This document shows positions 1 through 9,433 of a stretch of DNA of 64,000 nucleotides, piece after piece (the first letter of the stretch is position 1; every line of letters starts with the position of its first letter). The notes beneath the pieces were generated by a model. That model was given only the letters and a program-made list of their open reading frames with translations, searched no databases and had not been told where the DNA came from. The translations under genes were made by a program, and so were the position numbers. The DNA comes from Niabella ginsenosidivorans (GTDB taxonomy: Bacteria > Bacteroidota > Bacteroidia > Chitinophagales > Chitinophagaceae), in the NCBI RefSeq assembly GCF_001654455.1, contig NZ_CP015772.1:4650001-4714000 (forward strand), in the 5' to 3' direction.

Positions 1-809
1 GGATTAGAAATATGCTCCCCGTTGGAGGAAAACCCGTACCCGATCACCTCCCCAATAATGGGCACCCCCCGCTTTTGGGCAGATTCCAGGCTTTCCAGGA
101 TCACCGTTGCTGCGCCACCGCTGGGAATGAGCCCGTCCCGGTCTTTATCAAACGGCCTGGATGCTTTTTCCGGTGCGTCTTCCCTTACGGAAAAAGCGCC
201 CAGCGCATCAAAAGTGCCCATGGATAAATGGTTGATCTCCTGTGCTCCCCCGGCTACCACGCAATGTTGCAAGCCCATTTTTATTAAAATATAGGCCAGC
301 CCGATGGCATGAGACCCGCTGGCACAGGCGGCGCTTACGGTAAGATTGATACCTTTCAGCTTAAAAATAGTGGCGAGGTTCATGGTTACCGTAGAGTTCA
401 GCGTCTGAAATACGGCTGCGGAACCTACCAGCATGGTATCTTTTTTTTCCCGGATAAGATCGGTTGATTCGACCACCGCTTTGGCCGAGCTGTCGTTCCC
501 ATAGAGAATGCCAGGTTCCAGCCGGGCAATATCCGCCTCTGTAAGTTTGGCCTCTTTCAGTGCTTCTATAGTGGCCATATAGGCATATTCCCCCTCTTCC
601 GGCAGCATAATACGCGATCTTCTGTCTAATAATCCTTTCAGCGAAGGCCGTTCCACAAAACCGGTGAGGGCGGAGCGGTAGCCAAAATCCTTTCGCACCG
701 GATCAAAAATGATCCCGGATCTACCTTCATATAACGCATTTTTTACTTCCTCCAGGTTTTTACCGATGCAGGAGTAAATGCCCAGGCCTGTTATCACCAC
801 TCTGTTCAT
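1..809 (-). CDS. beta-ketoacyl-ACP synthase (FabB/FabF-like), 3' part missing
   Basis: Condensing enzyme of type II fatty acid (or related polyketide) synthesis in the cytoplasm. The gene reads leftward from ATG at 807-809 and runs off the window edge, so only about 270 N-terminal residues are visible. The start MNRVVITGLG is typical of the thiolase-fold family, and the nucleophile elbow SAACASG puts the catalytic cysteine at residue 162. GGAQEI and RPFDKDRDGL follow, also as in FabF-type synthases. The two catalytic histidines should lie beyond the edge. FabF, FabB and a flexirubin/aryl-polyene KS cannot be told apart without the rest of the gene and its neighbours. Confidence 0.9.
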   Translation of the reverse strand, partial: MNRVVITGLGIYSCIGKNLEEVKNALYEGRSGIIFDPVRKDFGYRSALTGFVERPSLKGLLDRRSRIMLPEEGEYAYMATIEALKEAKLTEADIARLEPGILYGNDSSAKAVVESTDLIREKKDTMLVGSAAVFQTLNSTVTMNLATIFKLKGINLTVSAACASGSHAIGLAYILIKMGLQHCVVAGGAQEINHLSMGTFDALGAFSVREDAPEKASRPFDKDRDGLIPSGGAATVILESLESAQKRGVPIIGEVIGYGFSSNGEHISN

Positions 810-993
810 TGCTGCAAATTTAACGGGAAAACGGGTTTATATGGCGGCACAAAAAAAAGCGAATGCATAACATTTTTTCAGTTAGTGAGACACGATCCGA
901 TGATCCAGACCAGGGCATCGTGGCCTATACTTGCCTTGCCGGCAGACAGATCTGCACGCGCCATTCCAATCACAAAAATGTTATGCACCTCAA

Positions 994-1030
994 AAAAGGA
1001 GCCGCTCCGGTTAACAGAGCGGCTCCTTTT
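994..1030 (-). terminator. Rho-independent terminator
   Basis: A perfect 14-bp stem (994-1007 with 1017-1030) has a 9-nt loop and, read leftward, a T run after the GC-rich part. It sits just after the stop of the DUF2911 gene and most likely ends that transcript. Confidence 0.8.
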
Positions 1031-1045
1031 TCACCAAAAGATACC

Positions 1046-1558
1046 TTATTTTACTGTAAATGTTGCCACATAATCACCCCACAGCAAGGAAACTTTACCG
1101 TTTTCCCCAACCAGATACGTAAGCGTTTCTGTAAATTTAGCGGCCTTGGCGGCTTTTACTGTTACCCTTAATGCATCATCTGCCTCAGCATATTCTGTGC
1201 CCCACTGATCCCATTTCTTGCTGAAAATAAATGTCCAGTCGCCATTATTGGTTAACACGTGCAGCCCGTATTTGCCTGCAGGGAGCGGTTTTCCCTCTAT
1301 AGTAACATCTTTGTCAATCTCAAACAGGGTTGTTTTATTGGCCCCGGCACGCCATACCTGCCCGTCTTTGGGCTCCAGGTCTTTGCCAATAGTACGCCCT
1401 TTCACTGAAGGCTGGCTGTAATCAATGGTAATTGTTACACCCGATGCTGTTTTTTTGGTAACTGATGCAGGTGGGCTGGCTGGTTTTTTTGCTGCATCCT
1501 GGGCAGATGCTCCCATAACAAAAGCAATAGCAATAAAAATAAATAAAAACTTTTTCAT
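1046..1558 (-). CDS. DUF2911 family secreted protein
   Basis: A 170-residue exported protein of unknown function. I place the start at the ATG at 1556-1558 because it gives a clean signal peptide (MKKFLFIFIAIAFVMGASAQ); the longer frame upstream has no such sequence. The mature part begins with an Ala/Pro/Lys-rich stretch and continues with hallmarks of DUF2911: PPASV near the start, IDYSQPSVKGRTI, the WRAGANKTT motif and a C-terminal TLTYLVGENGKVSLLWG segment. The family is common in Bacteroidota envelopes. It appears monocistronic, closed by the hairpin just downstream. No catalytic motif is evident. Confidence 0.85.
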   Translation of the reverse strand: MKKFLFIFIAIAFVMGASAQDAAKKPASPPASVTKKTASGVTITIDYSQPSVKGRTIGKDLEPKDGQVWRAGANKTTLFEIDKDVTIEGKPLPAGKYGLHVLTNNGDWTFIFSKKWDQWGTEYAEADDALRVTVKAAKAAKFTETLTYLVGENGKVSLLWGDYVATFTVK

Positions 1559-2290
1559 ATGTAACTTTTTTATAAAAAGCGCAAAATGCTTGCCAAGAAC
1601 TACCTTGTACGCCATAATTGCAAAACTAAATTTCCGGAAGCCGGTAAACCGGTTATTAAGAAGCTGTGCTGCCGGGATGCTTATAACCACCACAGGGGAA
1701 TATGGCGAAGCTTCGGGTTAAAGGCAGCATCCGAAAAAAGAAAAACCGGTTCTGGCAAACAGAACCCCATTGCCCTGTCTATGATCCGTGAACGCGTAGC
1801 GCTGATCAATCAAACTACAAATAAAAAACTGGCCAGGCCTTTTTATGCGCATGATTATTATTGTTTTTGGCGCTTATGAACTCCCTTCGGTCGGTTTTCA
1901 GTCTTTTGTGGCCACAAAATATTGAAAAGAAAACAGATAAGTTGAAGGTCTGTCATTGTATCAATAACTCCACAGCTCAATAAAAACAACAATAACAATT
2001 ATTGCACGAGCCCTGGTTAATAAGAGGAAAAATTTGTGTGTATAGCGTAGCTACCGGAGGGGCACCACAAATAAAAAATTAAAGGATGATGATACTTTTT
2101 TAAAATCTAACTGATAAGAGCCGGTACAGAAAAAATTTCCGGATCATTACTTTATGCAGCTTTTGTTAAAAACAAGCTCAGCATCTTTAATCCTCTTTTA
2201 ACTTTTAGTAATATAATTCCCGTTAAACTTTTTCCTTTGAAAGGATTCCAATAAACAGATCCTGATTTTTAACCATTAAAAAATCATTTT
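1559..2290. other. AT-rich intergenic region, no gene supported
   Basis: About 730 bp between two divergent genes. Frames here are short, lack family resemblance and have no supporting start signals. It must contain the promoters of the flanking DUF2911 and lipoprotein genes, but I could not place a convincing -33/-7 pair. It may hold decayed sequence. Confidence 0.5.
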
Positions 2291-2473
2291 ATGAAAACTT
2301 CTTTTAAATCCTTCCTTTTCGCATTACTCACCGCCCTGTTTATAACAACGCTGGGATCCTGCACTGTAAGAGCTTATTCAACAGGAAGGCACCGGGTTTG
2401 GGTACCAGGCCACTGGGTAACCGGTTATTATGGCCACAGCCATTGGGTGAGAGGGCATTATGAATACAGGTAG
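2291..2473 (+). CDS. small lipoprotein with aromatic PGHW/GHW repeats
   Basis: A 60-residue protein. It has a positively charged start, a hydrophobic core and a lipobox (TTLGSC, Cys24), so it should be a lipoprotein of about 37 mature residues. The mature part repeats an aromatic theme: VWVPGHW, then YGHSHW, then VRGHYEYR. This resembles the short YxWxPGHW-type envelope proteins often found as stand-alone genes; their function is unknown. The frame starts right after an AT-rich leader, as is usual in Bacteroidota. It is small, so the call rests on the signal peptide and repeated motif. Confidence 0.75.
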   Translation: MKTSFKSFLFALLTALFITTLGSCTVRAYSTGRHRVWVPGHWVTGYYGHSHWVRGHYEYR

Positions 2474-2744
2474 TTGGGTACAGAGACCGGTTTGCTAATA
2501 AAATCGGCCCGGTGGGTATGGATCCACTCCTGCTGCGTTTTTGCGCCGCTTTGATTTGCGCATTCGCATAGCTGATCATTATGATCAGCAGCTCCGCCGG
2601 GAGCGCCACATCCCTGCAGCAGGTGATAAACAGCAAAACACAGCTGTCAGGCAGCTTATATTTCTCATAGCATTACTTAACTGGTGATTTATAAATAAAG
2701 CTACCTGTAATAAGTAATATCACCCAAACTTTTTTCCGGTATTG

Positions 2745-4484
2745 CTATTTTAGTTTTTCCAACTCTTCCTTTACAAAGGCCATTAACCCTTTAATATGAG
2801 CCGGTGAAAAATCAAATTTCAGGCCTGCGGTTTCAAACAACTGAGGCAGGGTACGGGTGCCGCCCAGGCGTAATGCATCCATATAGTGCATCAGTGCCTG
2901 TTCCTTATCTTTTTTATACTGCTGCCAGAGGCCAATGGCGCCCAGTTGTGCAATGCCATATTCTATATAATAGAACGGCACTTCAAATACATGCAGTTGC
3001 CGCTGCCAGCTATAATCCCGGTAATGCTCCAGCCCGCTTGTATTAAGCGTTTCCGGCGTAAATTCCTGTAAAATGGATTGCCAGGTTACCAGCCGTTCTG
3101 CATGGCTGTGTCCCGGGTTTTCGTAGATCCAGTGCTGGAATTTATCAATCGTGGCAATCCAGGGGAAAATGGTGAGCACCCGCTCCAGTTGTTGCTGATG
3201 GGCCCGTTTCAGTTCTTCGGGGGTTTTAAAAAATTCGGTCCAGTATTCCATACTGAACAATTCCATGCTCATACTGGCCACTTCTGCAATTTCTGTAGGA
3301 TATTCTTTAAATGCAGTTAACCGCAGCGGATGCGCCAGAAAGGAATGAATCGCATGCCCTCCTTCATGTACCATGGTAGTTACATCATCCATAGTGCCCG
3401 CAGCATTCATAAAAATAAAAGGAGCCCCGGTTTCGGCCAGCGGGCAGTTATATCCTCCGGGAGCTTTGCCCTTGCGGCTTTCCAGGTCCAGCCGCCCCAT
3501 TTCATTCATTTTTTTCAGGCAGTCTCCAAAAAACGGCTTCAGATCAGTAAAACAACGAATGGCTTTTTCAACCAGCTCATTTCCGGTTTTAAAAGGATGA
3601 AGTGGCTCTATACCTGCCGGCTGCGCATCAACATCCCAGGGCCTTAGTGTGTCCAATCCGAGTTTTGCTTTTTTTTGCCGGTAGATCTCATCTACTAACG
3701 GCAACACGTGTTGTTTTACAGCCTCGTGAAATTGAAAACAGTCCTCTTTTGTATAGTCAAAACGGCCCAGCTCAGCAAAACGATAATCCCTGTAATTTTT
3801 ATACCCTGCATTCAGAGCTACCTGATGTCTTTTTTTTAACAAAGTATCAAATAAGTCGTTCAACGCATCTTTATCCTGCAAACGTCGCTCATTGATTTTC
3901 CGGTACACTTCTTCACGCAGCGCCCTGTCCGGATTTTCTAAAAACTTTGCGGCCTGCTGCAACGTAAACTCCTGCCCGTTTACGGTTACTGTCATTTTTC
4001 CTGCAATCATTCCAAATTGCTGGGCTGCTACAGCCAGTTCGGCCTGGAGGGGTATGTTTTCCTTACGAAACAGGTCGATATTCTTTTTCACATTACGCAG
4101 ATAGGTAAAAAATTCTGGCGCAGTGAGCTCTTTTGAAAGCGGGCTTTCGATCAGCTTACGGTTCAGCAAATCAGCATAGGGCTGCATTTTGGGCTGGATC
4201 TCTGTCATAAAAAAGTTAAAGGATTCAGCTAAAGCCGTGTCTGTTGTATCTCTTGTCATATTGATCTGGCGCCAGCAGGCTTCCTCACTAACTACCGCCT
4301 CCAGTTCACTGATATCCCTGAGCCATTGATCCAGGTCCTCTTTTGTGGAAAGAGTTCTGCCTGTAAGCGCTTCAAAATAAGGCTCCAGTGTGGTCCAGTC
4401 TGTTATTCTAAACTCTTTTGGCAGAAATTGCCGTTCCTGCGGTTGAATATTTGCGTCCAAATTCATATTTGTTTTATTTTTCAT
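2745..4484 (-). CDS. M3 family metallopeptidase (oligoendopeptidase-like)
   Basis: A 579-residue zinc peptidase that cleaves short peptides, expected in the cytoplasm because there is no signal peptide. The zinc-binding HExxH motif is HEGGH at residues 373-377, followed by the usual downstream glutamate in PTEIAEVASM near residue 400. An N-terminal helical oligopeptidase domain precedes it, and the length fits the M3B/PepF-like group. The start could be the ATG at 4484 or the one six codons later (MNLDAN). A long AT-rich leader separates it from DUF5606, so it probably has its own promoter. Confidence 0.92.
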   Translation of the reverse strand: MKNKTNMNLDANIQPQERQFLPKEFRITDWTTLEPYFEALTGRTLSTKEDLDQWLRDISELEAVVSEEACWRQINMTRDTTDTALAESFNFFMTEIQPKMQPYADLLNRKLIESPLSKELTAPEFFTYLRNVKKNIDLFRKENIPLQAELAVAAQQFGMIAGKMTVTVNGQEFTLQQAAKFLENPDRALREEVYRKINERRLQDKDALNDLFDTLLKKRHQVALNAGYKNYRDYRFAELGRFDYTKEDCFQFHEAVKQHVLPLVDEIYRQKKAKLGLDTLRPWDVDAQPAGIEPLHPFKTGNELVEKAIRCFTDLKPFFGDCLKKMNEMGRLDLESRKGKAPGGYNCPLAETGAPFIFMNAAGTMDDVTTMVHEGGHAIHSFLAHPLRLTAFKEYPTEIAEVASMSMELFSMEYWTEFFKTPEELKRAHQQQLERVLTIFPWIATIDKFQHWIYENPGHSHAERLVTWQSILQEFTPETLNTSGLEHYRDYSWQRQLHVFEVPFYYIEYGIAQLGAIGLWQQYKKDKEQALMHYMDALRLGGTRTLPQLFETAGLKFDFSPAHIKGLMAFVKEELEKLK

Positions 4485-4692
4485 TAGTTACTGATTGTCA
4501 GCCCTATTGTACTTCCTGATGTTGTTTACAACAGTGGCAATATAATTATAAAAAATAAATCGCTATAAAAAGGAGGCGCTTAAAAAGGGAAATACTCTAT
4601 TGTGGTTTAAACAATTATTGAGCTGCATCTGTCTGATACTGAACACAAAACCTATCAAACGCCTGTTAAGGTACTGCCGGGAGCCCAAACAA

Positions 4693-4729
4693 AAAGAGGC
4701 CGCCCGCAAAAGTAAGGGGCGGCCTCTTT
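4693..4729 (-). terminator. Rho-independent terminator
   Basis: A perfect 13-bp GC-rich stem (4693-4705 with 4717-4729) has an 11-nt loop and flanking A/T runs. It lies just beyond the stop of the leftward DUF5606 gene. Confidence 0.8.
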
Positions 4730-4746
4730 ATTCAACATCCTTACTG

Positions 4747-5349
4747 TTATTCTGCTTTTCCGCCTTCAGAAGCGGTTGTCTTTTTAGGAGCTGCTTTCTT
4801 TACTGCTGTTTTTTTAGCCGGAGCTTTTTCTTTTTTCTCCGCTTTCTCTTCTGCTGCTCCTGTCTTTTCGGCCTTGCTTTTTGCAGCCGGTTTCTTTGCA
4901 GGCTCCGTTTTGGCCTCCTTTACTTCTTCTTCAACCGGTTCATCTTCCGTTTCCGGCTGACTGGTCAGCTTGATCTCAACATTATTTTTTTGTAAAATAT
5001 CAAACCACTTTACCATTTTTTTCATATCAGATGTGTATACCCTCTCAAAATCCATATCCGGATATACTTTCTCAAAATAAGCTTTGATGGCCTTATCATC
5101 TTTTGTATCAGGAAGCGCAGTTCCGGCTGCCTTCATGGCATTAAAAACATCAACAAGATTTACATTATCTCTTACTGTATAAATTTCAATGCTTTCCAGG
5201 TGTGAAAACTGATGAATGCGCGAAGAAGCAAATTTGGTGGTTTTGTCAATTAAAGACCGCACAATAGCACCATCGTTTTTACTGCTTATTAATTCAAACA
5301 AGCCGGGCAATCCACTAACTGCAACTAATTTATTATACTCCATGTTCAA
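4747..5349 (-). CDS. DUF5606 family protein with Lys/Ala/Pro-rich tail
   Basis: A 200-residue cytoplasmic protein of unknown function. Residues 1-125 form the conserved part, starting with the family-like phrase VSGLPGLFELISSKNDGAIVRSL and containing FASSRIHQFSHLESIEIYT. From about residue 130 the sequence becomes low-complexity, alternating Glu-rich and Lys/Ala/Pro-rich blocks. This resembles the basic disordered tails of histone-like or RNA-binding proteins, though nothing here shows nucleic-acid binding. The start may be the ATG at 5349 or the second ATG two codons later. It is divergent from the barrel gene and closed by the hairpin downstream. Confidence 0.8.
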   Translation of the reverse strand: MNMEYNKLVAVSGLPGLFELISSKNDGAIVRSLIDKTTKFASSRIHQFSHLESIEIYTVRDNVNLVDVFNAMKAAGTALPDTKDDKAIKAYFEKVYPDMDFERVYTSDMKKMVKWFDILQKNNVEIKLTSQPETEDEPVEEEVKEAKTEPAKKPAAKSKAEKTGAAEEKAEKKEKAPAKKTAVKKAAPKKTTASEGGKAE

Positions 5350-5535
5350 TTTTTAAAAGGTGCAAGATAAATGACTTTTCTTAAAATGCCTCAAAAAGGC
5401 TTTTTAGCAGCAAATAGGCTTGTTGTACCGGGATATTACAAAAAAATAATATTATTAAAAATACTTTATAATCCGCAGCACTTTTTTTTCCGAAAGTTTG
5501 CGACTGATTCAGCGTCTAACACACAAACCCTACTT

Positions 5536-8376
5536 ATGAAGCAAATTGTACTTTTACTGGCACTTGTGCTGGCGGGATTTTTATCGCATGCTCAATCAAT
5601 CCGTGGTACCCTTATGGACCCGGTTGAAGGAGTTACTGTGGGCGGGGCTACGGTAGTGCTGGAGAATGCAGCTGATTCCAGCGTGAAAGCTTCTACCATA
5701 TCTGATAAAGAAGGAAAATTCGCATTTACCAACCTTTCTTTAGGGGCTTATACCTTAAAAGCCACCTCTATTGGTTTTGAGCAACTGGAAAACAGGGTTG
5801 TTTTAGCTGATTCAATGCCCGATCTGGACTTAGGGGATGTTTACATTCCCAAAAAGACCACTACGCTTGCCGGTGTGGTGGTAGTGGCAACAGCCCCACC
5901 CGTAACCCAAAAGGGAGATACTACCCAGTTCAGCGCCAGCCAGTACAAAACAAATCCTGACGCTACTGTTGAAGACCTGATCAAAAAAATGCCGGGTATT
6001 TCAGTTGACAGGAACGGGAATATTACAGGACATGGAGAACAGGTGAAAAAAGTAACGGTTGATGGAAAAGATTTCTTTGGAGATGATGCCACTGCTGCTA
6101 TTAAGAACCTGCCTGCAGATGTGGTAGATAAGATCCAGCTATATGACCGGATGAGCGACCAGGCGCAACTGACGGGGTTTGATGACGGCAATTCAGTAAA
6201 AGCGATAAATATTGTTACCCGGAACGGGATGAAAGAGGCCCAGTTCGGAAAGATCTTTGGCGGCCTGGGTACCAGAAATACCTATAATGCCGGAGGCAAT
6301 ATGAATATTTTTGACGGGGACAGGCGGATATCCGTAATTGGTAATTTCAATAATATCAATGCAAAAAATTTCAGCGACCAGGATGTACTGGGCGTTTTAG
6401 GCGGCGGCCGGGGGCCCGGCGGTGGCGGCAGAGGAGGCGGAGGTGGAGGCATTAACTTAAACCAGCCCTCCGGAATTAATAAGGTAAATACATTCGGGAT
6501 AAATTATAACGACAAATGGGGTAAAAAAGTAAATTTCAGCGCCAGCTATTTCTTTAATAATGCCAATAATGTTACCGAATCCAACAGTATAAAACAAACG
6601 CCTTTGGGTACAGATACAACCTGGTATACCTATAATAACAGCAACTCCTCATCCAATAATAATAACCACCGGATCAATATGCGCATGGAATACCAGATCG
6701 ATTCCAGCAACAGCCTGTATATAATCCCGTCCATCGGTATCCAGAATTATAATGGAAGCAACTATGATCTTACCCGATCGCTGTACAATACAGGCGATTC
6801 TGTAAATTACCAGGATGCGCACAGTACCTCGCACAGGGATGGCTATAATATCGGGAACAACCTGATGTTCCGGCACTCCTTTGGAAAAAGAGGAAGAACA
6901 ATATCTGCCTCCTTGCAAACAACTTATACCGAAAATAAGGGGTACAGTTATAATAACCAGTACACCATCGATTACCTCGCAGACTCTATCACCAATGCGA
7001 ACCGGTATATTGACAATCCTACCAAAGGATCCAATATAAGCGGCAGGCTTTCCTATACCGAACCCGTTGGCCAGAAAGGTATGCTGGAATTTAATTACAC
7101 TACCGGCGTGCAGAAAAATGAGGCGGATCAAAAAACCTATGACTATGACGGCTCTGCCTATACTGATTTTAACCCGGGTTTATCCAATACATTTAAAAAC
7201 AGGATCATTACCAACAACGGCGGCGTAAATTACCGGTTGGGCAGGGGAAGGGATAACCAGCTTTCCTTAGGCGTAAATGTGCAACATTCAAAGCTGGTAA
7301 GCGACCGCGTTTATCCCGTTACGGGTTCTATGGGCCAGTCCTTCACTTCCGTTTTGCCCAATTTACGCTGGATGAAGAAAATCGGCAGGTACAGCAACAT
7401 CCGGTTATTTTACAGGGCAAATACCGATTTCCCCTCAATAAACCAGCTCCAGGATATTGTGGATAGCACCAATAAACTATATATCAGCTCCGGTAACCCC
7501 AACCTGAAACAATCCTATACCAATTTCGGTGCGCTCAGGTATATGTATACCAATACCCGAACCAGCAAAAGCTTTATTGCCAATATCCGGTTTCAGAGCG
7601 CAGATAACTATATCGTCCAGTCTACCGTTCTGGAAAATGGCATCACGTATAGCAAACCCATCAACCTGAACGGATACAAGAACCTGAGCTCTTTTTTCGT
7701 ATACTCAATGCCACTAAAGTTCATTAAAACCAACCTGAACCTTAATGCCGGCTATAATTATGCAACAACACCGGGTTCCTTTAATAACCATACAGGAAAA
7801 ACGGTCACCAATAATTACAGCGGTGGCATTGCCCTAACAAGCAATATCAGTGAATATGTTGATTTTAACCTGTCTTACAACCTGAACTATTATGATTCCA
7901 GGAGCGACCTGAACAGCAAAATGTCGAATGCAAAAACCAATTATATTAACCAGACCCCGGCATTGCAGCTGAATTTATTATCAAAAAATGGCTGGTTTAT
8001 TGAAACAGACGTCACTTCACAGATCTATAGCGGACTTTCCCAGGGCTACAACCAGCAATTCTGGCTATGGAATGCCGGAGCGGGTAAAAAATTCCTGAAA
8101 AACCATGCTGCAGAGCTGCGGTTATCAGCCTTTGATATTTTAAAGCAAAATCAAAGTATTTCCAGAACCATTGGCACAGCTGATAACTCCATTACGGATG
8201 CCAACACCCGTGTATTGCAGCAATATTTTATGCTTACATTTACTTATAAGCTAAAAAATATTGGCAAGCCAAAGGCTTCATATAATGAAGAAAGAAGGCA
8301 CTGGCGGGGTGGACCTCCCGGAGAGGGTAGAATGCCGGGTGGTGGCGGACCTCCCGGCGGCGGACCAATGTTTTAA
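5536..8376 (+). CDS. outer-membrane beta-barrel protein (TonB-receptor-like, OMP_b-brl type)
   Basis: A 946-residue outer-membrane protein. The start is the ATG at 5536, which gives a signal peptide ending SHAQ; the frame is open further upstream but without one. Order: carboxypeptidase-regulatory-like beta-sandwich (about 20-110, IRGTLMDPVEGVTVGGATV), plug-like domain (about 130-235, LIKKMPGISVDRNG, VDGKDFFG), then a long barrel rich in alternating Tyr/Asn/Ser strands. A Gly-rich insert lies near residues 286-305 and the C-terminus is a Pro/Gly-rich GGPPGGGPMF instead of a terminal aromatic beta-strand. It heads a same-strand cluster with an ECF sigma factor 54 bp downstream. Substrate unknown. 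Confidence 0.88.
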   Translation: MKQIVLLLALVLAGFLSHAQSIRGTLMDPVEGVTVGGATVVLENAADSSVKASTISDKEGKFAFTNLSLGAYTLKATSIGFEQLENRVVLADSMPDLDLGDVYIPKKTTTLAGVVVVATAPPVTQKGDTTQFSASQYKTNPDATVEDLIKKMPGISVDRNGNITGHGEQVKKVTVDGKDFFGDDATAAIKNLPADVVDKIQLYDRMSDQAQLTGFDDGNSVKAINIVTRNGMKEAQFGKIFGGLGTRNTYNAGGNMNIFDGDRRISVIGNFNNINAKNFSDQDVLGVLGGGRGPGGGGRGGGGGGINLNQPSGINKVNTFGINYNDKWGKKVNFSASYFFNNANNVTESNSIKQTPLGTDTTWYTYNNSNSSSNNNNHRINMRMEYQIDSSNSLYIIPSIGIQNYNGSNYDLTRSLYNTGDSVNYQDAHSTSHRDGYNIGNNLMFRHSFGKRGRTISASLQTTYTENKGYSYNNQYTIDYLADSITNANRYIDNPTKGSNISGRLSYTEPVGQKGMLEFNYTTGVQKNEADQKTYDYDGSAYTDFNPGLSNTFKNRIITNNGGVNYRLGRGRDNQLSLGVNVQHSKLVSDRVYPVTGSMGQSFTSVLPNLRWMKKIGRYSNIRLFYRANTDFPSINQLQDIVDSTNKLYISSGNPNLKQSYTNFGALRYMYTNTRTSKSFIANIRFQSADNYIVQSTVLENGITYSKPINLNGYKNLSSFFVYSMPLKFIKTNLNLNAGYNYATTPGSFNNHTGKTVTNNYSGGIALTSNISEYVDFNLSYNLNYYDSRSDLNSKMSNAKTNYINQTPALQLNLLSKNGWFIETDVTSQIYSGLSQGYNQQFWLWNAGAGKKFLKNHAAELRLSAFDILKQNQSISRTIGTADNSITDANTRVLQQYFMLTFTYKLKNIGKPKASYNEERRHWRGGPPGEGRMPGGGGPPGGGPMF

Positions 8377-8430
8377 TGCCTGCTCTCCCATTTTTTTAGT
8401 AATATCGTACCCACAATAACTGGTGTTACA

Positions 8431-9006
8431 TTGCTTAACGAAGATCAATTGGTACGTGCATTAAAGGAGGGCAGCGAAACTGCATTTAAGCATGTTGTGG
8501 ATACCTACCAGAATATGGTCTACAATACCTGTTTATCTATTGTAAAAAGTGAGGAAGATGCAGAAGACATTGCCCAAGAAGTATTTGTGCAGGTGTACCA
8601 GTCTATTGCATCTTTTAAAGGAGAATCCAAACTTTCTACCTGGATTTACCGCATTGCTACTACCAAATCACTGGACTTTGAGCGGAAAAAAAAACGCAAG
8701 AAGCGTTTTGGTTTTGTACGGAGTATTTTCGGGGAAGAAAGCGAAGTAGTCATCAATCCTCCCGATTTTCATCACCCGGGTGTGGTGCTGGACAAAAAGG
8801 AAAATGCAGCCCTTCTGTTTCAGGCAATAGATCAACTACCTGATAATCAGAGAACTGCTTTTTTGTTGAATAAAGTAGAAGGACTCAGTTATCAGGAAGT
8901 AGCCGAAGTTTTGCAAACATCTGTTTCCTCTATTGAATCCTTGCTGCACCGGGCAAAGAACAATCTTAGGAAACTTCTGGAAAAAGATTATAAGCCGGAA
9001 TCTTAA
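8431..9006 (+). CDS. ECF (sigma-70 family) RNA polymerase sigma factor
   Basis: A 191-residue alternative sigma factor. Region 2 occupies about residues 10-90 (YQNMVYNTCLSIVKSEEDAEDIAQEVFVQVY, then STWIYRIATTKSLDF). A basic linker KKKRKKR follows, and region 4 covers about residues 130-185 with the helix-turn-helix LSYQEVAEVLQTSVSSIESLLHRAK. The first usable codon is TTG at 8431 (MLNEDQLVRAL); no ATG lies nearby in frame. It is between the barrel gene and a small single-pass membrane gene that could serve as its anti-sigma factor, and it probably drives the cluster. Confidence 0.93.
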   Translation: MLNEDQLVRALKEGSETAFKHVVDTYQNMVYNTCLSIVKSEEDAEDIAQEVFVQVYQSIASFKGESKLSTWIYRIATTKSLDFERKKKRKKRFGFVRSIFGEESEVVINPPDFHHPGVVLDKKENAALLFQAIDQLPDNQRTAFLLNKVEGLSYQEVAEVLQTSVSSIESLLHRAKNNLRKLLEKDYKPES

Positions 9007-9097
9007 AAGAATTTCAGAAAAAAAACGTCAAATGAATAAATGATGATTTATTTTAGATGGCACGTGTGATCAGACAATTGAAAAACAAGGTTTACAC

Positions 9098-9427
9098 ATG
9101 GAACGTAATAACAATATAGAGCATATACTAAGCAGCCTTGATGGTATTCGCAGGGCGGAAGCCCGGCCTTTCATGTATACCCGTGTGATGGCACGCCTGA
9201 AAAATGAAGAATCTAATTTATGGGCAAAAGTAGGCTCATTTATTGCAAAGCCTGTTATAGCAGCCTGCTGTCTTATTGCTGTTATTGGCACCAACGTCTA
9301 TTTTATCATCAATACCCCTGACAGCAAACAGGAAGAGCCGGCCATTACGTCCAGTTCTACAGCTGAAATACTTCAGAATGAAAACTTTATCCTGGCTTCC
9401 AATTCCAGTTACGATTTAAACAGATAA
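9098..9427 (+). CDS. single-pass membrane protein, candidate anti-sigma factor
   Basis: A 109-residue protein of no recognised family. The cytoplasmic part (about residues 1-47) is helical and charged (NNNIEHILSSLDGIRRAEARPFMYTRVMARL). One transmembrane helix follows (about 50-72, IAKPVIAACCLIAVIGTNVYFII), then a short Ser/Asn-rich periplasmic tail. The architecture and its place directly after an ECF sigma gene fit a minimal anti-sigma factor, with the soluble N-terminus holding the sigma factor. This is inference; there is no recognisable zinc-binding anti-sigma motif. The next gene begins 6 bp after the stop, so they are probably co-transcribed. Confidence 0.75.
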   Translation: MERNNNIEHILSSLDGIRRAEARPFMYTRVMARLKNEESNLWAKVGSFIAKPVIAACCLIAVIGTNVYFIINTPDSKQEEPAITSSSTAEILQNENFILASNSSYDLNR

Positions 9428-9433
9428 AAAGGA

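Noticed and set aside
1586-1879. Open frame of 97 codons inside the 732-bp gap
   Set aside because: The composition is not protein-like and no start signal supports it; it overlaps the 5' side of the DUF2911 gene.
2571-2589. Palindrome GCTGATCAT/ATGATCAGC after the small lipoprotein gene
   Set aside because: It has a one-base loop and no T run, so it is not a convincing terminator, and no second copy was noticed.
5371-5535. N-terminal extension of the barrel gene
   Set aside because: The frame is open, but only the ATG at 5536 gives a signal peptide.
6649-7131. Long antisense frame in the barrel gene
   Set aside because: It is a shadow of the repetitive Asn/Tyr-rich barrel coding sequence.
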